A stretch of 64,000 nt of DNA from Neobacillus niacini. Lineage in GTDB: Bacteria; Bacillota; Bacilli; Bacillales; Cytobacillaceae. Below, piece by piece: positions 54,875 through 63,372 of this stretch; position 1 is the first letter of the stretch; each line of letters starts with the position of its first letter. Location of the stretch: assembly GCF_023715785.1 (NCBI RefSeq), contig NZ_JAMBOX010000012.1, forward strand, positions 62,001 to 126,000. The letters run 5' to 3'. A model generated the notes under the pieces. That model saw only the letters and a list, made by a program, of their open reading frames with translations. It did no database searches and had not been told where the DNA came from. The translations under genes were made by a program, and so were the position numbers.

Positions 54875-56461
54875 ATGAAACGGGAAGATTTAATTGCACC
54901 AGAACGGTATAATCTGGTATCGGAAGTTGAACGTTTTGCGAAAGATCCCGCAAAGGTGGCCCTGAAATGGGAAAATGAAGCAGGGGAAACAAAGGAAGTT
55001 ACCTATGAACAGCTATTGAAGCGGGTAAACAAGGCAGCGAATGTCTTTACACAAAACGGATTGGCAAAAGGCGATATCGTCCTGGTCATCGTCCCACGCC
55101 TGATTGAAGCGTATGTAGTTTATTTAGCTGCGCTAAAGGCGGGAATGGTAGTGATCCCAAGTTCGGAAATGCTGAGAGAGAAGGACCTTAAATACCGTAT
55201 TACCCATGGTGATGTGAAGGCTGTTGTCAGCTATTACCCTTATGTTGACCAATTTAAAAATATCGCGGAAACAGAACAATTGAGCAAGTTTGTTATCGGG
55301 GCTGATGAAACGGGCTGGATTCAATTGGATGAGGAAATGGACAAGGTTTCAGATGATTTCCAAATCGCCGATACTCTTAGAGATGACATGGCGTTTTTAT
55401 CCTATACATCGGGAACGACAGGCAATCCAAAAGGGGTTGTTCATACGCATGGGTGGGCCTTCGCCCATCTCAGAACTGCAGCGGCCAAGTGGCTTTGCAT
55501 TGAAGAAAGCGATATAGTATGGGCTACCGCCGGTCCGGGGTGGCAAAAGTGGATTTGGAGCCCGTTCTTGTCCGTTCTTGGTTCAGGTGCAACAGGTTTT
55601 GTCTATAATGGAAAATTTGAGCCAAAAACATACTTAAACCTTCTGCAAAAATATCAGGTCAATGTCCTTTGCTGTACACCGACAGAATACCGGTTAATGG
55701 CAAAAGTGGATAACTTGGCTGACTATCAATTGCCAAAGCTCCATAGTGCTGTATCTGCTGGTGAGCCGCTAAATCGCGAAGTAATTGATACTTTCAGAAA
55801 GTATTTTAATATAGACGTCCGTGATGGCTATGGACAAACCGAAAATACGCTTCTTGTTGGGGTAACCAAGGGAATGGAACTAAGACCGGGCTCAATGGGC
55901 AAACCTACACCGGGCAATCGGGTGGAAATTATTAATGATGAAGGTGAAGTCTGTGCTGTTGGTGAGGTCGGCGACATTGCCGTTCACGTAGAAACGCCAG
56001 CACTGTTTAAAAATTATTATAAGGACCCTGAAAGAACGGCCATGCAATTCCGCGGCGATTATTATGTAACCGGGGATAAGGCAAAAATGGACGAAGACGG
56101 TTATTTCTGGTTTGAAGGCCGCGGCGATGATATCATTATTAGCTCGGGATATACAATTGGACCGTTTGAAGTAGAAGACGCCCTAGTTAAACATCCGTAC
56201 GTAAAAGAATGTGCGGTTGTCGCAAGCCCAGATGAAATCCGTGGTTTTATCGTAAAAGCATTTGTTGTATTAGTAGAAGGTGTGGATTCTGCTGATCCTA
56301 ATCTGACAAAAACACTCCAGGAACATGTTAAAACGTTGACAGCACCATACAAATATCCAAGGAAAATCGAATATTTGGCTGAACTGCCGAAGACAACATC
56401 AGGGAAAATCCGCAGGGTTGAATTGCGCCAGCAGGAATTGGCTGCCGCAAAAAATAGATAG
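54875..56461 (+). CDS. ytcI: Acyl-CoA synthetase, MACS-type (YtcI)
   Basis: Start at ATG 54875 (SD GGAGGGG). A 528-residue ANL ligase with LSYTSGTTGNPKGVVHTH, A5 DGYGQTENTLLV, A8 WFEGRGDDIIISSGY, and A10 lysine in TTSGKIRRVELR. It is closest in pattern to medium-chain or acetate-type acyl-CoA synthetases; the substrate is not certain. It matches YtcI in position between sspA and rarD. The lysine in TSGKIRR could also be an AcuA-type acetylation target. A terminator follows. Confidence 0.9.
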   Translation: MKREDLIAPERYNLVSEVERFAKDPAKVALKWENEAGETKEVTYEQLLKRVNKAANVFTQNGLAKGDIVLVIVPRLIEAYVVYLAALKAGMVVIPSSEMLREKDLKYRITHGDVKAVVSYYPYVDQFKNIAETEQLSKFVIGADETGWIQLDEEMDKVSDDFQIADTLRDDMAFLSYTSGTTGNPKGVVHTHGWAFAHLRTAAAKWLCIEESDIVWATAGPGWQKWIWSPFLSVLGSGATGFVYNGKFEPKTYLNLLQKYQVNVLCCTPTEYRLMAKVDNLADYQLPKLHSAVSAGEPLNREVIDTFRKYFNIDVRDGYGQTENTLLVGVTKGMELRPGSMGKPTPGNRVEIINDEGEVCAVGEVGDIAVHVETPALFKNYYKDPERTAMQFRGDYYVTGDKAKMDEDGYFWFEGRGDDIIISSGYTIGPFEVEDALVKHPYVKECAVVASPDEIRGFIVKAFVVLVEGVDSADPNLTKTLQEHVKTLTAPYKYPRKIEYLAELPKTTSGKIRRVELRQQELAAAKNR

Positions 56462-56467
56462 AAAACG

Positions 56468-56499
56468 AAGAAATCGGTGAAAGCACCGATTTCTTTTTT
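56468..56499 (+). terminator. ytcI terminator
   Basis: AAGAAATCGGTG/CACCGATTTCTT with an AAAG loop and T run. Confidence 0.9.
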
Positions 56500-56597
56500 A
56501 CTATTAGGCACCCAAGCAAATAATCTTCCCGATTATAAAGTTTCCATGTATAATAGAAATTATTTCGAGACTAGAAGGAAACGGGGAAAAGGGATAA

Positions 56598-57527
56598 ATG
56601 AAAAAAAATGAAGTTCAGCTGGGGACAATCCACGCTGCCTTTTCATATTTACTTTGGGGGTTATTGCCGATCTATTGGAAGCTGTTAAATACGGTAGAGG
56701 CAAAAGAAATTCTGGCAAACCGTGTATTTTGGTCGTTTGTTTTTATGCTGTTGATCCTAGTTTTTTCAAAAAAATTAGGATTGCTTGTGGAGACTCTGAA
56801 GGGTTTTGCCCAGAGAAAAAAACAGATGTATGCATTAATCGTGGCTTCCGTTTTAATCAGTATCAACTGGTTTGTCTATATCTGGGCTGTCAATAACGGG
56901 CATTTGATTGAAACGAGCCTCGGATATTATATCAATCCTCTGGTCAGCATTTTGTTGGGGATGCTCGTTTTAAAAGAAAAATTATCGATTTATCAGTATA
57001 TATCATTCGGATTGGCTACAATCGGAGTGCTGATTATTACGATTGCCCATGGCGAATTTCCTTGGGTAGCGATTGTTTTGGCCGTAACCTTTGGGGTGTA
57101 TGGATTAGTGAAAAAAGTAATCAATGTTGATTCGGCTGTCGGATTAACACTGGAAACTTTGGTCATGACTCCAATTGCCGCCATTTATATGCTCGTTCTA
57201 TTTGTAAAGGGAAGCAATTCCTTTTTGAATCCAAGCATTGCGACGGACCTGCTGTTAATCGGTGCGGGCGCCGCCACAGCTGTGCCGCTGCTTTATTTTG
57301 CAAAGGGCGCGCAAAAAATTCCATTATCGCTGCTAGGTTTTCTACAGTATATTGCGCCAACTATAATGCTTTTACTTGGGGTATTTGTTTACGATGAGCA
57401 TTTTTCAAAAGTGCAGCTCCTGTCCTTTATTTTCATCTGGACAGCTTTAACAATCTACTCACTGTCGAGAACCAAGCTATTTGCCGAAATCGAATTAAAA
57501 ATGCGTAAAGAAAAAACCTTATCCTGA
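56598..57527 (+). CDS. rarD: RarD/EamA-family transporter
   Basis: A 309-residue membrane protein with ten predicted helices, two EamA repeats, and the RarD start (GTIHAAFSYLLWGLLPIYWK) and PLLYFAKGAQKIPLSLLGF. A drug/metabolite-superfamily permease; substrate unknown. The stop codon lies in the loop of the terminator shared with the convergent NAD kinase gene. SD GGAAACGGGG is a weak arrangement. Confidence 0.9.
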   Translation: MKKNEVQLGTIHAAFSYLLWGLLPIYWKLLNTVEAKEILANRVFWSFVFMLLILVFSKKLGLLVETLKGFAQRKKQMYALIVASVLISINWFVYIWAVNNGHLIETSLGYYINPLVSILLGMLVLKEKLSIYQYISFGLATIGVLIITIAHGEFPWVAIVLAVTFGVYGLVKKVINVDSAVGLTLETLVMTPIAAIYMLVLFVKGSNSFLNPSIATDLLLIGAGAATAVPLLYFAKGAQKIPLSLLGFLQYIAPTIMLLLGVFVYDEHFSKVQLLSFIFIWTALTIYSLSRTKLFAEIELKMRKEKTLS

Positions 57528-57545
57528 CGGTGGATAAGGTTTTTG
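57510..57545. terminator. Bidirectional terminator rarD/ppnKB
   Basis: AACCTTATCC (57515-57524) and GGATAAGGTT (57532-57541) with A/T runs on both sides; the rarD stop is in the loop. Confidence 0.88.
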
Positions 57546-57547
57546 TA

Positions 57548-58348
57548 TTAAAGGAATGTTCTCTTCACTTTTTCAAAGAAGGAGTTGTCCTTCAGTTTTA
57601 AGGTTTTTAATTTCTTGTCGCTTAGCTTTATACTTATTTTATCAACATAACGAATGCTCAACGCTTCGTTGTCCATGCCCATCGTAGGATAGTCGTTGCC
57701 TTCGGGAACCACTTTAAGGGTAAGGCTTCGGTCACCGCTTAAAATAAAGGAGGACCCAAGCGTCCTGTAACGGTTATTATTAATTGAAGCTATTTCACTG
57801 ACTTGCATACATGGAAGCAGCGGGTCGACAACCGCACCACGAACCGATTTATTGTACGCGGAGCTTCCGGTTGGCGTAGAAACAATCAATCCATCGCCGC
57901 GGAAGGTTTCAAAATGCAGCTGATCAATAAAAACATCAATCACAAGTGTTTTAATGATTGCTGAGTTGAGACTAAATTCGTTTAAGCAGGTAAAGGTACC
58001 TTGGTCATCGACCGATACTTCTATGAGCGGATAGCGACGTACCTCTAGTTTCTCATTCTGCATGGCATTAATCATATTAGATGTTTCGCCAATTCGAAAA
58101 TCGCAATACATATTCAGGTTATTTGTTGTAGAAATCCCCATATAAAGGCAGTCGTCACGGAAGCCAGTTTTTCGGACAGCCTGAAGAAATGCCCCATCAT
58201 CGCCAATACTGGCAATAATGTTTGCCTTCCTGTAATCATCCACAATCGTAAAGCCATAGCGTTCAGTCGCTTCAAACAGCGGTCCGGCTTTTGCAAGCAT
58301 ATCCGCATCGCGTCTGTAAGAGTAATAAATATTCCGTCTCTCTGACAT
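57548..58348 (-). CDS. ppnKB: NAD kinase 2
   Basis: Start at ATG 58348, seven bases after AAGGAGG; 266 residues. The usual GGDGT is replaced by IGDDGAFLQAV, as in the second Bacillus NAD kinase. The conserved NE/D is in LNEFSLNS, and the glycine-rich STPTGSSAYNKS is the substrate loop. It phosphorylates NAD to NADP. It is divergent from sppA. Confidence 0.94.
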   Translation of the reverse strand: MSERRNIYYSYRRDADMLAKAGPLFEATERYGFTIVDDYRKANIIASIGDDGAFLQAVRKTGFRDDCLYMGISTTNNLNMYCDFRIGETSNMINAMQNEKLEVRRYPLIEVSVDDQGTFTCLNEFSLNSAIIKTLVIDVFIDQLHFETFRGDGLIVSTPTGSSAYNKSVRGAVVDPLLPCMQVSEIASINNNRYRTLGSSFILSGDRSLTLKVVPEGNDYPTMGMDNEALSIRYVDKISIKLSDKKLKTLKLKDNSFFEKVKRTFL

Positions 58349-58521
58349 TTTTGGACCTCCTTGTAAAAAGATAAAAAAATTGCATTGAGATTGCCCATTC
58401 AAAAATCAATTTTTGCTAAAATAATAATAATAGTCTCAAATTAGTTTAGCACTTTTTTGAAACAATATGAGGGAAGGAACGTAAATTTAACAGATTAGAC
58501 ATTTAAGTAGGGGGAATACAC

Positions 58522-59532
58522 ATGAATGGAAAGCGATGGGCCGCCCTAGGGATTGCCGCGGCATTATTTTTTGTATCTGTTGTCATAAACCTGTTATCGT
58601 CCTTTGCCTTTAAAGGATTTCAAACCAATTTCAGCGAATTAATGGCTACGACGGAGGAGCCGTTCACAGAAGAAGTTGTAGAGGAGGGCAGTGAATTTAA
58701 AAAAATTGTCATTCTTGATGTCGATGGTGTCATCCAGGATACGGGTGAAGCCGAATCATTATTCGCTGACTCCTCTTATAACCATCAGAGGTTTATGAAA
58801 AAGCTCAATATGATTAAAGAGGACGATTCGGTTAAAGGGGTTATTGTCAGAGTGAATTCACCAGGTGGCGGGGTCGTGGAAAGTGCAGAAATTCACGATA
58901 AGCTTAAGGAAATTGCCAAGGATAGCAAAAAACCTGTATACATATCGATGGGCTCAATGGCCGCTTCCGGTGGCTATTATATTTCAACTGCAGCCAATAA
59001 AATTTACGCCAGCCCGGAAACTTTGACAGGCAGCCTTGGGGTCATTATGGAAGGGATTAATTATAAAGGCCTGGCCGATAAATATGGTGTTGATTTTGTG
59101 ACGATTAAAAGCGGCAAGTATAAGGATATTATGAGCCCGTCACGGGAAATGACCGAGGAGGAACGGCAGATCCTGCAAAAGATGGTGGACAATTCATATG
59201 AGGGCTTTGTAAAAGTGATTTCAGACGGCCGCGGGATGAGTATCGATCAGGTCAAGCAAATTGCCGATGGCCGGGTTTATGACGGTCGGCAGGCGAAGGA
59301 ACTGAATTTGATCGATGGCTTTGGCTATCTCGATGATGTCATTGCGGAAATGAAAAAAAATGAAAAGCTAAAGGGCGCCCAGGTGGTCCGTTATACAGAA
59401 GATCTTGGTTTTGGTTCTCTATTCAAGATTCAGACAAAGAAATGGCTTGGCGAAAGTGCCGAAATGGCCGGCCTGATGAAGGTTCTCTCCAAACCAAATT
59501 CACCGCGGCTTATGTACTTATACGCGGAGTAG
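58522..59532 (+). CDS. sppA: Signal peptide peptidase SppA (S49)
   Basis: A 336-residue protein with one N-terminal transmembrane anchor (about 5-26). The catalytic pair by comparison with B. subtilis is S149 (GSMAASGGYY) and K201 (SGKYKD). Domed oligomers at the outer membrane face degrade signal peptides and may protect against lantibiotics. SD AGGGGG. yteJ follows 15 bp later in the same operon. Confidence 0.95.
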   Translation: MNGKRWAALGIAAALFFVSVVINLLSSFAFKGFQTNFSELMATTEEPFTEEVVEEGSEFKKIVILDVDGVIQDTGEAESLFADSSYNHQRFMKKLNMIKEDDSVKGVIVRVNSPGGGVVESAEIHDKLKEIAKDSKKPVYISMGSMAASGGYYISTAANKIYASPETLTGSLGVIMEGINYKGLADKYGVDFVTIKSGKYKDIMSPSREMTEEERQILQKMVDNSYEGFVKVISDGRGMSIDQVKQIADGRVYDGRQAKELNLIDGFGYLDDVIAEMKKNEKLKGAQVVRYTEDLGFGSLFKIQTKKWLGESAEMAGLMKVLSKPNSPRLMYLYAE

Positions 59533-59547
59533 AGGGAGTGGAACAAG

Positions 59548-60096
59548 ATGGATAGGATGGATTCGCAAGAAAACACAATAGACGTGACGGAAACCGATTC
59601 TCAATTAGAAAATGGTTATGGTATAACTTCGGAACATGGCTTTGAAAAAAACGAGGGGCAGATATCTCACTATCAACAAGTGCCCGTCCGATATGCCGGC
59701 TTTTGGATGCGGTTTTGGGCCTTCCTTTTGGACTTGGTTGTGGTAGGAAGTATCGAACGCCTGGTAGTTAATCCACTGTTTAGATTGATGAAAATATCAT
59801 TGGTCGAGGCCAATATGTTTGCTCCTGTTTCAATCGCTTCAGCGGCAGTCTTTTATTTATATTTTGTCTTGATGACTAAATACTTCAATCAAACACTTGG
59901 TAAAATGGTGTTTGGCTTAAAAGTGGTTGACCTGCACCAGCAAAATTTGACTTGGGGGACCGTACTGTTTCGTGAGTGGATTGGCAGGTTCATATCGGCA
60001 ACTGTCGTCATTGGTTATATTATCGTTGCATTTTTGCCCAAAAAACAAGGGTTGCATGATTTGTTTACGGACACGACAGTGGTTCATACAGACTAG
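59548..60096 (+). CDS. yteJ: RDD-family membrane protein (YteJ)
   Basis: A 182-residue protein: acidic N-terminal tail of about 45 residues, then an RDD domain (YAGFWMRFWAFLLDLVVVG) with four membrane segments. In B. subtilis YteJ acts with SppA and inhibits it. Gene order and spacing support an SppA-YteJ pair here. SD AGGGAGTGG. A terminator follows. Confidence 0.92.
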   Translation: MDRMDSQENTIDVTETDSQLENGYGITSEHGFEKNEGQISHYQQVPVRYAGFWMRFWAFLLDLVVVGSIERLVVNPLFRLMKISLVEANMFAPVSIASAAVFYLYFVLMTKYFNQTLGKMVFGLKVVDLHQQNLTWGTVLFREWIGRFISATVVIGYIIVAFLPKKQGLHDLFTDTTVVHTD

Positions 60097-60103
60097 GATT
60101 TTT

Positions 60104-60140
60104 AAACCTGTCAACAGGATTGTTGGCAGGTTTATTTTTT
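60104..60140 (+). terminator. sppA-yteJ terminator
   Basis: AAACCTGTCAACA/TGTTGGCAGGTTT (13 bp, one wobble), loop GGAT, then ATTTTTT. Confidence 0.9.
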
Positions 60141-60173
60141 AGGGGGTGGGATATAATAGCAGGTTGAAAGGTT

Positions 60174-60872
60174 GTGAATGGGGTGTTTTGGTTCCTGCTG
60201 ATTTTGCTGCTATTTTTTCTATTATTTCTCTTAATTATTTTTACGAAATTAACGATTTTGGCAGAATATTATCATCATAATGATAATGATGACCTTAAAC
60301 TGGAAATTCGAATTTGGTTTGGAATCATTAGGTTTAAGCGTCAAATTCCATTAATCAAAGTTGATGATGATTCTCCGAGTATTATTGCCAAAACCGAGAA
60401 ACCAGCGGACGGTAATGAACAAAGTTCGGATACCGGCACAAAACAAATAACCGAAGATAGCGTAAAATCTTATCTGGAAAAGGCAAAGGATTTCCTTCAT
60501 AAGGTTTCGGGTTTGAAAGTGATCATCAAAAAGTTTCTGATGAAGGTCAAGATAAAAAAGTTTGAATGGCATTCATTAATCGGTTTGGGAAATGCCGCCC
60601 ACACGGGTATAGCTGCAGGGGGATTATGGGCAATCAAAGGGAGTGCTCTAGGAATTCTCAGCCATAATTTAAGATTGGTAGCAGAGCCGCACATTTCGAT
60701 TACCCCGCATTTTCAGGCTACAGTGATTCAAACCCGGATTTCATGTATTTTTCAATTTCGAATCGGGCATGCTATATTGGCAGGATTAAAACTGATTAAG
60801 TTTTGGAGAGGCGCAAAAACGCCTGCCAGCAATAAAACTAATTTTTCAAATGAAAAAATGAAATCTGTTTAA
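60174..60872 (+). CDS. ytfI: DUF2953 protein (YtfI)
   Basis: A 232-residue protein. An N-terminal hydrophobic segment (FWFLLILLLFFLLFLLIIF) is followed by a DUF2953 domain with EIRIWFGIIRFKRQIPLIKV and KKFEWHSLIGLGNAAHTGIA. The start is uncertain: GTG 60174 lies two bases after AAAGG, while GTG 60183 lies eleven bases away. Function unknown. ytfJ starts 18 bp downstream, so they form one operon. Confidence 0.82.
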   Translation: MNGVFWFLLILLLFFLLFLLIIFTKLTILAEYYHHNDNDDLKLEIRIWFGIIRFKRQIPLIKVDDDSPSIIAKTEKPADGNEQSSDTGTKQITEDSVKSYLEKAKDFLHKVSGLKVIIKKFLMKVKIKKFEWHSLIGLGNAAHTGIAAGGLWAIKGSALGILSHNLRLVAEPHISITPHFQATVIQTRISCIFQFRIGHAILAGLKLIKFWRGAKTPASNKTNFSNEKMKSV

Positions 60873-60890
60873 ATAAGGAGGATTACTGCT

Positions 60891-61403
60891 ATGGCTGAGC
60901 ATCCGATTCAAGGTTTGATGACAACAGCGATGGAAAGCTTAAAAGAAATGATTGATGTCAATACGATTATTGGTGACCCAGTAGAAACTCCCGATGGCAG
61001 TGTGATTTTAACAGTATCGAAGGTGGGCTTCGGATTTGCCGCCGGGGGAAGTGAATTCAAGATGGATGGCGGGCAAAGTCAAGGTCAAGGACAAGGCCAA
61101 GGGCAGTCGCACCTCCCATTCGGCGGCGGAAGCGGTGCCGGTGTGTCCATCACGCCAATTGCGTTTCTAATTGTCAATTCTCAAGGCGTTAAAATGCTTC
61201 ATTTGGATGAAAGCACACATTTATATGAGAAGATCCTTGAACTAGCCCCGCAAGCGGTTGATAAAATCCAGCAAATGTTCTCGAAAAGAGATCAGCAAAA
61301 TAACCAGCAAAAGCAAAATAACCAACAGAAACAAGGCAACTCACAGCAGAATAATTTATCGGAGCAGCAAAACGAACAGCTAATAAATGATTTAGACTTA
61401 TAG
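60891..61403 (+). CDS. ytfJ: GerW-family sporulation protein YtfJ
   Basis: A 170-residue protein. The GerW/YtfJ domain (HPIQGLMTTAMESLKEMIDV, GFGFAAGGSEF, GVSITPIAFLIV) covers about 1-115. A short GQGQGQ insert and a long Gln/Asn-rich tail (about 138-165) follow; the low-complexity tail is unusual in extent. In B. subtilis GerW is needed for L-alanine germination. SD AAGGAGG. A terminator follows. Confidence 0.9.
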   Translation: MAEHPIQGLMTTAMESLKEMIDVNTIIGDPVETPDGSVILTVSKVGFGFAAGGSEFKMDGGQSQGQGQGQGQSHLPFGGGSGAGVSITPIAFLIVNSQGVKMLHLDESTHLYEKILELAPQAVDKIQQMFSKRDQQNNQQKQNNQQKQGNSQQNNLSEQQNEQLINDLDL

Positions 61404-61410
61404 GATGAAA

Positions 61411-61443
61411 GGTTAATCCTCCATATTGGGGATTAGCCTTTTT
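61411..61443 (+). terminator. ytfIJ terminator
   Basis: GGTTAATCCTCCA/TGGGGATTAGCC with T5. Confidence 0.87.
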
Positions 61444-61495
61444 CTTGGGGTAAAAAATGGCGCTGACAAAGTTCATAATAATTGCAAAAATAATT

Positions 61496-61523
61496 TTGAC
61501 AGGATATAGTAACTCTGTACATA
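61496..61523 (+). promoter_or_regulatory. tpx sigma-A promoter
   Basis: TTGACA (61496-61501), 16 bases, TACATA (61518-61523). A partial PerR-like box (TCATAATAATTGCAA, 61473-61487) lies just upstream. Confidence 0.6.
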
Positions 61524-61585
61524 TACCAATTGAGCCAGTTCCTTATGCGGGATGGGGCTCGGAAATGACAAAGGAGGATGTAAAC

Positions 61586-62086
61586 ATGGCAAATGTAACA
61601 TTTAAGGGGAACCCAATTACACTATTAGGCAATGAAGTAAAGGTTGGTGACAAAGCACCAAATTTCACAGTACTGGCTAATGACTTGTCAGAGGTTACTT
61701 TAGACAGCACGAAGGGTCAGGTTCGGTTGATTACTTCTGTTCCATCGCTTGATACAGGCGTTTGTGATGCGGAAACACGTCGTTTCAATGAGGAAGCAAA
61801 TAGCCTTGGAAACGTAAAAGTACTGACTGTAAGCGTAGACCTTCCATTTGCCCAAAAACGCTGGTGTGCTGCTGCCGGTATTGAAAACGTGCAGACCTTA
61901 TCTGACCATCGCGATCTTTCTTTTGGAGAAGCTTATGGGGTAGGAATCCAGGAACTAAGATTATTAACCCGCGCTGTCTTTGTGGTTGATTCCAGCGATA
62001 CTGTGACATATGTGGAATATGTAAGCGAAGCGACCAACCATCCTAACTATGAAGCGGCACTTGAAGCGGCAAGAAACGCGAAGTAA
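61586..62086 (+). CDS. tpx: Thiol peroxidase Tpx
   Basis: Start at ATG 61586 (SD AAAGGAGG); 166 residues. The open frame reaches back to 61457, but that part covers the promoter. Atypical two-cysteine peroxiredoxin: peroxidatic C60 in [14 protein letters not shown] and resolving C94 in QKRWCAAAG. It reduces H2O2 and alkyl hydroperoxides with thioredoxin. Confidence 0.96.
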   Translation: MANVTFKGNPITLLGNEVKVGDKAPNFTVLANDLSEVTLDSTKGQVRLITSVPSLDTGVCDAETRRFNEEANSLGNVKVLTVSVDLPFAQKRWCAAAGIENVQTLSDHRDLSFGEAYGVGIQELRLLTRAVFVVDSSDTVTYVEYVSEATNHPNYEAALEAARNAK

Positions 62087-62099
62087 TATAAATGCAGGA

Positions 62100-62124
62100 G
62101 GCCTCGTCATTGGCGGGGTCTTTT
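62100..62124 (+). terminator. tpx terminator
   Basis: GGCCTCGTC/GGCGGGGTC with three wobble pairs and T4. Confidence 0.65.
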
Positions 62125-62191
62125 AACTTTGTTTAAAATTCCCCGCCGAAGATAAAAATGGTGAGAGAAAATTGAAAAATGGAGGAGACCG

Positions 62192-63175
62192 ATGACCTTA
62201 TCTCCAATTGAAAAATTATTTACCTTATTTAATGAGACGGCAACAGTATTACAGGAAGAATTGGATTGCTCCCTTTTGGAAGCGCTGGCCGAAACGGGAG
62301 AGAATCTATTCCATGGCACGATCCTTCAGGATGAGCTTAGCGAGTTGACAGTGAAACGGCTGAACAAGCAGTATCAGGGGATTGAACTAGATAGATATTC
62401 AAACGAGGAGATCCGTAAATCCTTCCAGCTGGTCATTCTAAAAGGAATGAAGGAAACCGTCCAGTCCAACCACCAAATGACCCCTGATACTGTAGGTATG
62501 CTTGTTGCCTATCTTGTCGGCCGTTTTATCAAGGACAAGTCATTCCGTTTGCTTGACCCGGCGGTTGGAACGGGCAATTTATTAATGACGGTGCTAAATC
62601 ATGTTGGGAAGGACACGGACGCAATAGGCGTCGATATTGATGACCTGCTGATCAAACTTGCTTATGTGAGTGCCAATTTGCAAAGGCAGGCCGTACAGTT
62701 TTTCAATCAGGATAGCCTAGAGCCATTATTTATTGATCCTGTTGATGCAGTCATTGCTGATTTGCCAGTTGGGTTCTACCCTAACGACGTAAGAGCGGCG
62801 GATTATCAGCTAAAAGCTGCTTCTGGCCATTCCTATGCTCATCATCTATTTATCGAACAAAGTGTCCGCCATACGAAGCCCGGTGGGTATTTATTTTTCG
62901 TTATCCCCAACGGGCTGTTTGAAAGTGAGCAGGCAGAACAGCTTCGTAATTATTTTAAGGAACAGGTTATTATCCAAGGGCTTCTGCAACTGCCAACGAC
63001 CATGTTCAAAACGAAAAGCGCAGCAAAAAGCATTCTGGTTCTACAGAAAAGAGGAGAAGGCATCAAGCCGCCCAAGCAGGCACTGCTGGTCAACCTGCCG
63101 AGCCTGTCAAAACGCCAGGAAATGGATAAAATTCTTACCGAAATTGATAAATGGTTCCACGAAAACAAAGGATGA
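62192..63175 (+). CDS. ytxK: Class I SAM-dependent methyltransferase (YtxK)
   Basis: A 327-residue protein. A helical N-terminal part (1-105) is followed by an N6-adenine-type methyltransferase fold: SAM motif LDPAVGTGNLL and the catalytic-loop equivalent IADLPVGFYP in place of NPPY. Target unknown (DNA, RNA or protein). It sits directly before ackA, as in B. subtilis. SD GGAGGAG. The terminator overlaps the stop. Confidence 0.9.
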   Translation: MTLSPIEKLFTLFNETATVLQEELDCSLLEALAETGENLFHGTILQDELSELTVKRLNKQYQGIELDRYSNEEIRKSFQLVILKGMKETVQSNHQMTPDTVGMLVAYLVGRFIKDKSFRLLDPAVGTGNLLMTVLNHVGKDTDAIGVDIDDLLIKLAYVSANLQRQAVQFFNQDSLEPLFIDPVDAVIADLPVGFYPNDVRAADYQLKAASGHSYAHHLFIEQSVRHTKPGGYLFFVIPNGLFESEQAEQLRNYFKEQVIIQGLLQLPTTMFKTKSAAKSILVLQKRGEGIKPPKQALLVNLPSLSKRQEMDKILTEIDKWFHENKG

Positions 63176-63194
63176 CTATTGCGGTCATCCTTTT
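63167..63194 (+). terminator. ytxK terminator
   Basis: AAAGGATGAC/GTCATCCTTT with a 7-base loop. Confidence 0.83.
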
Positions 63195-63233
63195 ACACTT
63201 TTACGAATAATTTGAATTGATTTATATTTTGCA

Positions 63234-63247
63234 TGTAACCGCTGACA
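63234..63247. promoter_or_regulatory. cre site upstream of ackA
   Basis: TGTAACCGCTGACA is a full match to TGWAANCGNTNWCA, centred about 55 bp before the predicted ackA transcription start, upstream of the -35. This placement is used for CcpA activation of ackA in B. subtilis. Confidence 0.85.
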
Positions 63248-63260
63248 GTGATTTTATACC

Positions 63261-63289
63261 TTGAAAAGAATATTTTTCAATGTTTAAAT
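63261..63289 (+). promoter_or_regulatory. ackA promoter with extended -10
   Basis: TTGAAA (63261-63266), 17 bases, TTAAAT (63284-63289) preceded by TGT. Confidence 0.7.
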
Positions 63290-63372
63290 GAGAAGTTGAG
63301 GGCGATAATTCGGAGAGCATTGAACAAAATATAACTATGTTGTTGTGTACATAAATAAAGGAGCGGTTACAA

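Noticed and set aside
61457-61585. 43-residue N-terminal extension of Tpx
   Set aside because: It covers the promoter and SD; ATG 61586 gives the standard length.
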